From Gammaproteobacteria bacterium (GTDB lineage Bacteria > Pseudomonadota > Gammaproteobacteria > Steroidobacterales > GCA-2729495), in assembly GCA_023383735.1 (NCBI GenBank), contig JAHDYN010000036.1, positions 1 through 10,419 of the forward strand: a stretch of 10,419 nucleotides of DNA, written 5' to 3'. Each line of letters opens with the position of its first letter. Position 1 is the stretch's first letter. Shown here in pieces: positions 5,890 through 10,419 of this stretch. The notes under the pieces are model-generated. The model saw nothing but the letters and a program-made list of their open reading frames with translations. It did not search any database and was not told where the DNA came from. Both the position numbers and the translations under genes were made by a program.

Positions 5890-7530
5890 ATGTACCGCGG
5901 TTTCCTGAAGGCAGCACTGGGCTGCCTCGTGCTGGTCACCGGTCCCGGCTTTGTCGAACCGGCCCTTGCACACGCGCGCTTTGAGACTGCATCACCGGCT
6001 CCCGGTGCCTCGCTGCAGACCGGTCCTTCGAGTATCAGGCTGCACTTCAACGAGCCGGTGCAGCCGGTGACGATGCGCATCGTCGATGTCACGGGCAGGG
6101 ACCTGGCCTCGGGCCTGCCGGCACGCGCTGTCGATGCAGATGTCGTGCTCGAACTGCCGGATGCGCTGCCGACCGGAAGCTATATCGTCAGCTACCGGGT
6201 TCTGTCGGCTGATGCCCACCCGATCGCTGCGAGCTTTGATTTTCGGGTCGGTAGTGCCAGTGCGCAGGACGAAATGGCGGCGCGTGCCATTGCCGGCGGG
6301 CCTGAAGCTCCGGCGGCACCGTGGGCATTTCAGCTCGTGGTGGCGCGCGCTGCCTATATGTTCGGCCTGCTGCTGACCGCCGGTTCAGTACTGTTCATGT
6401 TGCTGGTTCCGTCGGTTGGCTTGCGACCGTACCTGGAACGGGCAGTTCCGGCCTACGCACTGTTTACCTTGCTGGCTGCACTGACCTATCTGCAGATAGG
6501 CGCCGCCGACATGCTGGGCAGTGAGCGGGTTCCTGATCTCGGCGCCTTGCGCGTGGCTGCCGGATCAAGTCTGGGCACCAGTCTCGGCGTTGCGTCGGTC
6601 GGTTTGATCATGCTGATCGTCGGCCGTTCGCGTCATGGCGGATGGCTGGTGCCGGCAGTTGCGTTGCTGCTCCTGAGCCGAGCCCTGACCGGTCATCCCG
6701 TATCCCGGGAACCGGGCTGGCTGCTGATGCCGGTGATGATGTTGCATGTGGCTTGCGCCGCGTTCTGGTACGCCGCGCTGCCACCGCTCTATCTGGCCCT
6801 GGCACGCTTGCCGCCGACAACGGTCGCCGATACGGTTGTGCGATTCTCGCGGGTGGCAATGCTGGCGGTTGCAGCATTGCTGACTGCCGGCCTGACAATG
6901 GCGCTGGTGCATGTGGCCGGTCCGTCGGCGGTCCTCGGTACCTGGTATGGCCAGCTGCTGGTGATGAAAAGCACCTGGTTCTCGGTGCTGCTGCTGATCG
7001 CCAGTTGGCACAAATGGTCGCTGACACCACGCCTCATGGCTGGCGAAGTGCGGGCAGTGCGCCGGTTGCGCGCAAGCATCGTGGTGGAAGGGATAATCAT
7101 GACGCTGGTCGTGTTGATCTCGGTCAACGTGGCCAGCACCGCACCGGAAACCCTGCCGCGCAGGCCTGTGCCGGATTCTGCCGAACAGTCGCCGGCGCAC
7201 AATGTCGCTGCATACACCGTCGAAGTCAGGAGTATTCGCGGAACCTGTCGCATGAAGCTGGCGGCGGGCAGCGTGGCGGGTACCTTCAGTCTGCGCTTCA
7301 CTGATGCCGAGGGTGCCGCCATCTCGCCGTTGCAGATCGAGGTTTCGGTTGCGGTTCCGGCGCTCGGCATCGAACCGCTGCCAGCCGGGCCGGTCGTGGC
7401 CGGCATTGACGGCGCGTTCGAGGTTGGTGCGGTGTCCGTACCGGCTGGTGTCTGGACCATCCGGGTCGAAGCCCTGATCAGTGATTTCGAGCAGGAGTCG
7501 TTCGTCGTGGACATTCCTGCGCCCGGCTGA
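5890..7530 (+). CDS. copCD: CopC-CopD-YtkA fusion: periplasmic Cu(II)-binding, membrane and C-terminal YtkA-like domains
   Basis: 546 residues in three parts. (1) Residues 1-120: a signal peptide cut at PALA/HAR exposes His28 as mature residue 1, followed by a CopC cupredoxin-like fold (HARFETASPAPGASL, LHFNEPV) with SADAHP (D108, H110). His1, Asp and His of the classical Cu(II) site are all present. The Met-rich Cu(I) loop of PcoC-type proteins is absent, so it looks Cu(II)-only. (2) About 145-412: roughly eight hydrophobic segments of CopD, including LTGHPVSREPG (H269) and MLHVACAAFWYAALPPL (H286), the conserved membrane histidines, and KSTWFSVLLLIASWHKW. (3) About 435-543: a soluble domain with FSLRFTDAEGAAI and a terminal beta-rich stretch, most like YtkA/FixH-type domains and predicted periplasmic. 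Inferred role: moving periplasmic copper to or through the inner membrane. The ATG lies two bases after ycnI with no clear Shine-Dalgarno, so translation is probably coupled. It is the last gene of the operon. Confidence 0.9.
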   Translation: MYRGFLKAALGCLVLVTGPGFVEPALAHARFETASPAPGASLQTGPSSIRLHFNEPVQPVTMRIVDVTGRDLASGLPARAVDADVVLELPDALPTGSYIVSYRVLSADAHPIAASFDFRVGSASAQDEMAARAIAGGPEAPAAPWAFQLVVARAAYMFGLLLTAGSVLFMLLVPSVGLRPYLERAVPAYALFTLLAALTYLQIGAADMLGSERVPDLGALRVAAGSSLGTSLGVASVGLIMLIVGRSRHGGWLVPAVALLLLSRALTGHPVSREPGWLLMPVMMLHVACAAFWYAALPPLYLALARLPPTTVADTVVRFSRVAMLAVAALLTAGLTMALVHVAGPSAVLGTWYGQLLVMKSTWFSVLLLIASWHKWSLTPRLMAGEVRAVRRLRASIVVEGIIMTLVVLISVNVASTAPETLPRRPVPDSAEQSPAHNVAAYTVEVRSIRGTCRMKLAAGSVAGTFSLRFTDAEGAAISPLQIEVSVAVPALGIEPLPAGPVVAGIDGAFEVGAVSVPAGVWTIRVEALISDFEQESFVVDIPAPG

Positions 7531-7562
7531 CCCGCGCAGCGTGTGGATGAGCGGCTCGCGGG
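7531..7562. terminator. Possible weak bidirectional terminator between convergent genes
   Basis: CCCGCG (7531-7536) pairs perfectly with CGCGGG (7557-7562) across a 20-base loop, right after the copCD stop and before the end of the convergent minus-strand gene. The loop is long and only a mixed TCCTTCT tract follows on the plus strand, so this is a weak rho-independent candidate, chosen mainly for its place between two convergent operons. Confidence 0.3.
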
Positions 7563-7569
7563 GTCCTTC

Positions 7570-7989
7570 TCAGTGGCTGGCCCGGCTGCGGATCCTGCGT
7601 GCAAGCAGACCGATGGCGGCGACCAGAAACAGCACAAAGCCGATGTTGAAGAACAGGTGATGGATATGCAGCAGCAGCGGGTTGCCAGGCGTTGAGCCGT
7701 GATCGGCCATATCGTGTGTTGCGGCACCGATACCAAGCAGGACAAACACGGCCTTGAGCAACAACCCGCCAAGACCGATCACTGATCCGCCTACGATCAG
7801 GCGATAGGGCCACTGCATGCGTGGCTTCACGGTCTGGTATCGGTGCGCCAACAGCAACAGGGTGCCAGCAATGAAAGCGCCAACCGCCATGGCTTCTGCC
7901 ACGCTGAAGGCGCGCAGCACCCGGGTTGTGAGGATGCTTGCCAGTGCCAGGCCAAGTGCTGCTGCGACCAGTTGGTCAGTTCTTTTCAT
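7570..7989 (-). CDS. Small four-helix membrane protein with His-rich loop, function unknown
   Basis: 139 residues with four hydrophobic segments (about 5-22, 30-50, 62-90 and 105-131) and a basic C-terminus (RRIRSRASH). Between helices 3 and 4 is THDMADHGSTPGNP (H92, D93, M94, D96, H97). Helix 4 begins LLLHIHHLFFN (H108, H110, H111). These His/Met/Asp residues could bind a metal or heme, but I recognise no named family. Start: ATG at 7989-7987, with AAGGA (8002-7998) eight bases upstream; an in-frame TTG at 7995 is only two bases from that site and is less likely. It is the last gene of the minus-strand unit, 43 bases after the metallophosphoesterase stop, and converges on the copper operon. 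The His/Met loop next to copper genes is suggestive, but opposite orientation argues against a shared operon. Confidence 0.75.
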   Translation of the reverse strand: MKRTDQLVAAALGLALASILTTRVLRAFSVAEAMAVGAFIAGTLLLLAHRYQTVKPRMQWPYRLIVGGSVIGLGGLLLKAVFVLLGIGAATHDMADHGSTPGNPLLLHIHHLFFNIGFVLFLVAAIGLLARRIRSRASH

Positions 7990-7997
7990 CGCCAATA

Positions 7998-8002
7998 TCC
8001 TT
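7998..8002 (-). promoter_or_regulatory. Ribosome-binding site of the four-helix membrane protein
   Basis: On the minus strand AAGGA lies eight bases upstream of the ATG at 7989. This supports that start over the in-frame TTG at 7995. Confidence 0.65.
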
Positions 8003-8032
8003 GTGCGTGATCCTTGACGGAGGAGTCAGCAA

Positions 8033-9103
8033 TCAGCCCCGGCTCAACGCCAGCCATTCCCCATCGTCGAACACCAGTTCGCGTTCCGGCCAGCGGACTG
8101 CGGCCAGCCGGCCCAGGTGTCGCGCGCCGGGCGCCAGCGGGCGTTCGCGGTGGCGCACACCGACGGAGAAATCCACGCAGAAGGCGTTGGATCGCGGTCC
8201 CAGCCATGCGCCGGCAGCCTGTCCCTTGAACAGGTCCGGTTCGCCGCGGGAATGACCCGGCGGTACGGCATGATCGCTCCAGCGCCAGTAGTGCCCGAAG
8301 ATCACCGGCACCTCGTCCTGGTAGTCGTGCCACCAGGCGACGCGGTCCACCATGCGCCACTTGCCGGTGGCGTAGAAGGACTGGCGGGCCAGTCGCTCGA
8401 CACCTGAAGTCAGCACGCGGATCGGGTTGTTCATCTGGAAGTGCTCGTTCATCCGGCCGGTGGCCGGCAGCAGCGGCATGCGGGCCTGCTCGTCGGCCAT
8501 CTTCGTTTCCCATTGCTCGTGCTCTTCAGCCAGGCTGTGCGACAGTGCGGAATCCTGTTGCAGCCACTGCCCGGCGCGCCGGTGATATTCGCGATAGATT
8601 TCCGTGAGCGGCTGTCGGCCGGATTCGGCGGCAAGCGCCAGCAGCGATGCCGGGTGCCAGGCGGCATGTACCACGCGCAGATCCTCGCGCGACAGCGTGA
8701 GCGGCAGGCTGGCGAGAAACGCCGGGAATCGCCCGCGCTGCGCCTCGCTCGCGCCCCGGCAATCCGGAAACCGGCCCCCGTCCTGATCGTGGTTTTTGGC
8801 AAAGAACCAGCCGTTGCCCGGCTTGCGCACGCCGCGCAGTACGCTGAGTTCGTGGTTGCCGAGCACGCATTGCGCCCTGCCGCCTGCGATCAGCGTCTGC
8901 ACCAGCTCGATCACGCCCGGACTGTCGGGGCCGCGGTCGCAGAGGTCCCCGACGAAAACCAGGTGACGGCCCTCACGATGCTGCCCGTCGGTGCCATAGC
9001 CAAGCTGTTGCAGCAGCGCATGCAGCGCATCGAGTTCGCCGTGTACATCGCCGATGATGTCGAGTGGACCGGCGGCCAGCGGTGCTTCAACGCTCATGCT
9101 CAT
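8033..9103 (-). CDS. PPP-family metallophosphoesterase (ApaH/PrpE-like)
   Basis: A 356-residue cytosolic protein with the complete two-metal calcineurin-like signature: IIGDVHGELDAL (D19, H21), FVGDLCDRGPDSPG (D53, D56, R57), VLGNHELSVLRG (N83, H84), then RVVHAAWHP (H145) and VIFGHYW (H270). This order and spacing place it in the PPP group with Ser/Thr phosphatases, ApaH (symmetrical Ap4A hydrolase) and PrpE. At 356 residues it is longer than ApaH or PrpE (usually about 220-280). The extra length is mainly a helical, charged region between the two late histidines (about 150-260) and a C-terminal beta region after 280. The substrate (phosphoprotein or dinucleoside polyphosphate) cannot be decided by eye. 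Its ATG follows the TGA of the upstream monooxygenase with no gap, so it relies on coupled re-initiation; no Shine-Dalgarno is visible. A second ATG at 9097 is possible. Confidence 0.9.
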   Translation of the reverse strand: MSMSVEAPLAAGPLDIIGDVHGELDALHALLQQLGYGTDGQHREGRHLVFVGDLCDRGPDSPGVIELVQTLIAGGRAQCVLGNHELSVLRGVRKPGNGWFFAKNHDQDGGRFPDCRGASEAQRGRFPAFLASLPLTLSREDLRVVHAAWHPASLLALAAESGRQPLTEIYREYHRRAGQWLQQDSALSHSLAEEHEQWETKMADEQARMPLLPATGRMNEHFQMNNPIRVLTSGVERLARQSFYATGKWRMVDRVAWWHDYQDEVPVIFGHYWRWSDHAVPPGHSRGEPDLFKGQAAGAWLGPRSNAFCVDFSVGVRHRERPLAPGARHLGRLAAVRWPERELVFDDGEWLALSRG

Positions 9104-10234
9104 TCAGACCGGTACCGTGACGGGGTCATAGTGCGAATCATGCGTGGCGCCTGCCACATGGGTATCGGGATTGAGGGTGGTGAGGCGGACGCCCTGTTCT
9201 TCGGCCGCCACCATCGACGCGCTGGCGCGCGGAATCCGCGCCGCTGCATAGCGCTGCAGGGCTTCGGGCGTTGTGCCGGCCGCGGCAATCGCACGGGCCA
9301 GGACGAACGCATCTTCCAGTGCGAGGTCGGTCGCCTGATCGATGAAGGGCGCCAGCGGATGTGCGGCATCGCCGAGCAGTGCCACCCGGCCCTGTGTCCA
9401 GGCCGGCAGCGGCTCGCGCAGGAAAATGCCGCGGGTCAGGGACTGCTCGCGCGGCGTGGCCATCAGCACGGTGCGCGCCAGCGTGTCGAAGTTGCGGAAA
9501 GCCGCCAGTACCGAGTCGATGCCGGAGGGCTTCTGCCAGTCTTCCTCGGACCAGCGATTGCTGCGGGCAAGCGCCAGCCAGGCGAGTTGCGAGCCCCGGC
9601 CGATACGCCGGCAACCGAGTTGCTGTCCGGGGCCGATCCAGGTATCCGCGTCGCCGAGGCCCGGTGCTGCCGGTGCCAGATGCGACATCGGCACCAGGCC
9701 CTGCCACAGCTGGTAACCGGTGAAGCGCGGTTGCTCATCGCCGAACAGGCGCATGCGGATGGCAGAGCGCAGGCCATCGCAGGCGACGAGCAGCGAGCCG
9801 CGCAGCATCTGGCGGCCGGCAAACAGCGCGCTGACGCCACCGGCATCCTGACCGATATCGGCCAGCGCGTGCCCGGGATGCAGGCACTCGCGGTCATTGC
9901 TCTGCACGGCTGCAAGCAGCGCGCGTTGCAGGTCGGCACGGCCGATCTGGACACGGGCAGCCGAGTCAGGCGTCGTCTCGGCGAGCAGCCGGCCATTCTG
10001 GAAGTGCCGGATGGCAAGGTGTGCCGGACGCACGGCGAGGTCGTCCAGCACTTCGCGGAGGCCAAGCTGCTCGAGAACCCGGGTACCGCTCGCGCCGATC
10101 ACCAGTCCCGCACCGCCGGCGAAGGGCTCGCCGGCCTGTTCGCAGATCGCGACCCGCACACGCTGCTGCTGCAAGGCCAGTGCCGCGGTCAGTCCGCCGA
10201 TGCCGGCGCCGACCAGGATCACGTCAAAGCGCAT
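9104..10234 (-). CDS. FAD-dependent aromatic-hydroxylase-like monooxygenase
   Basis: 376 residues with the class A flavoprotein monooxygenase layout: a dinucleotide fold at the N-terminus (VILVGAGIGGLTAALAL, G9-G14) ending at an acidic residue (E32 in AICEQAG), the DG motif VACDGLRSAIR (D153-G154) and the GD motif RVALLGDAAHP (G288-D289). Family knowledge: such enzymes use NAD(P)H and O2 to hydroxylate aromatic or related substrates (salicylate hydroxylase, UbiH, kynurenine 3-monooxygenase). The substrate here is unknown. After the GD motif the usual PxxGQGxN segment reads APFIDQATDLALEDAF, so the GQG tripeptide near the flavin is replaced by DQA. The last 20 residues (NPDTHVAGATHDSHYDPVTV) are hydrophilic. 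There is no membrane segment. It starts 12 bases after the pdxH stop and runs directly into the metallophosphoesterase start, so the genes are probably one transcript. Confidence 0.88.
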   Translation of the reverse strand: MRFDVILVGAGIGGLTAALALQQQRVRVAICEQAGEPFAGGAGLVIGASGTRVLEQLGLREVLDDLAVRPAHLAIRHFQNGRLLAETTPDSAARVQIGRADLQRALLAAVQSNDRECLHPGHALADIGQDAGGVSALFAGRQMLRGSLLVACDGLRSAIRMRLFGDEQPRFTGYQLWQGLVPMSHLAPAAPGLGDADTWIGPGQQLGCRRIGRGSQLAWLALARSNRWSEEDWQKPSGIDSVLAAFRNFDTLARTVLMATPREQSLTRGIFLREPLPAWTQGRVALLGDAAHPLAPFIDQATDLALEDAFVLARAIAAAGTTPEALQRYAAARIPRASASMVAAEEQGVRLTTLNPDTHVAGATHDSHYDPVTVPV

Positions 10235-10246
10235 GCGTTCGGGTAC

Positions 10247-10419
10247 TCAGGGCGCCAGGCGCTCGATGGACCAGCCGCCAATGCTGCGGCTGTAGAGAAA
10301 GCGGTCGTGCAGGCGGTGCTCGCCGGCCTGCCAGAATTCGATGGTTTCCGCCTGCACGCGGTAGCCGCCCCAGAACGAGGGCAGCGGCACTTCACCGGCA
10401 GCGAATTTCTGCCGCATTT
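10247..10419 (-). CDS. pdxH: Pyridoxamine 5'-phosphate oxidase, C-terminal end (partial)
   Basis: The final 57 codons of PdxH, the FMN enzyme that oxidises pyridoxine or pyridoxamine 5'-phosphate to pyridoxal phosphate (vitamin B6 salvage and final synthesis step). The C-terminal family signature is unmistakable: VPLPSFWGGYRVQAETIEFW, then AGEHRLHDRFLYSRS and GWSIERLAP at the stop. It contains the conserved substrate- and FMN-contacting Trp/Arg-Leu-His residues and the canonical RLAP terminus. An ATG near the window edge (within MRQKFAAGEV) is internal, not the start; the gene begins outside the window. It lies 12 bases upstream of the monooxygenase on the same strand. Confidence 0.95.
   Translation of the reverse strand, partial: MRQKFAAGEVPLPSFWGGYRVQAETIEFWQAGEHRLHDRFLYSRSIGGWSIERLAP

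Noticed and set aside
6789..7772. 327-codon minus-strand frame across the end of copCD
   Set aside because: It has a Ser/Thr/Arg-rich composition without domains, crosses the convergent junction, and contradicts both flanking real genes.

Overview
The window is GC-rich, densely coded DNA that reads like the chromosome of a proteobacterium, most likely a gammaproteobacterium. The evidence is a complete CopA/CopB-type periplasmic copper resistance set with a Tat-exported CopA, an outer-membrane beta-barrel protein, and a proteobacterial-type pdxH end. Genes are packed with overlaps or gaps of a few bases, and no intergenic stretch reaches 100 bases. I see no rRNA, tRNA, CRISPR array, insertion sequence or phage gene.

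Left part, minus strand (1-1782): a predicted exported HAD-superfamily phosphatase is followed, with a 44-base overlap, by the first 280 codons of an isoamylase/GlgX-type glycogen debranching enzyme. That gene runs off the left edge just at its first catalytic-domain signature (ILDVV).

Centre, plus strand (about 1864-7530): a six-gene copper operon. The order is a small exported Cys/His protein (position and size resemble CopL), the multicopper oxidase copA, copB (overlapping copA by 8 bases), a HIT-family nucleotide hydrolase/transferase, a YcnI-like DUF1775 protein, and a three-part CopC-CopD-YtkA fusion. All products except the HIT protein carry export signals. Together they suggest periplasmic Cu(I) oxidation (CopA), outer-membrane sequestration (CopB), and periplasmic Cu(II) binding and delivery to an inner-membrane CopD (YcnI and CopC, both predicted to start with histidine after signal cleavage). 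No copper sensor (CueR, CopRS) and no Cu-exporting ATPase lies in the window. The operon is divergent from the HAD/debranching pair, with both promoters inside about 80 bases (1783-1863).

Right part, minus strand (7570-10419): four co-directional, closely spaced genes. Reading in the transcribed direction they are the C-terminal end of pdxH (pyridoxamine 5'-phosphate oxidase), an FAD-dependent aromatic-hydroxylase-like monooxygenase, a PPP-family metallophosphoesterase whose ATG directly abuts the preceding stop codon, and a small four-helix membrane protein with a histidine cluster. This unit converges on the copper operon across 39 bases that contain a short GC-rich inverted repeat.

Most of the content belongs to recognisable families. 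The parts that deserve a second look are the cytosolic HIT gene inside an otherwise periplasmic copper operon, the CopC-CopD-YtkA fusion next to YcnI, the small CxxC leader protein, and the altered FAD-binding signature of the monooxygenase.
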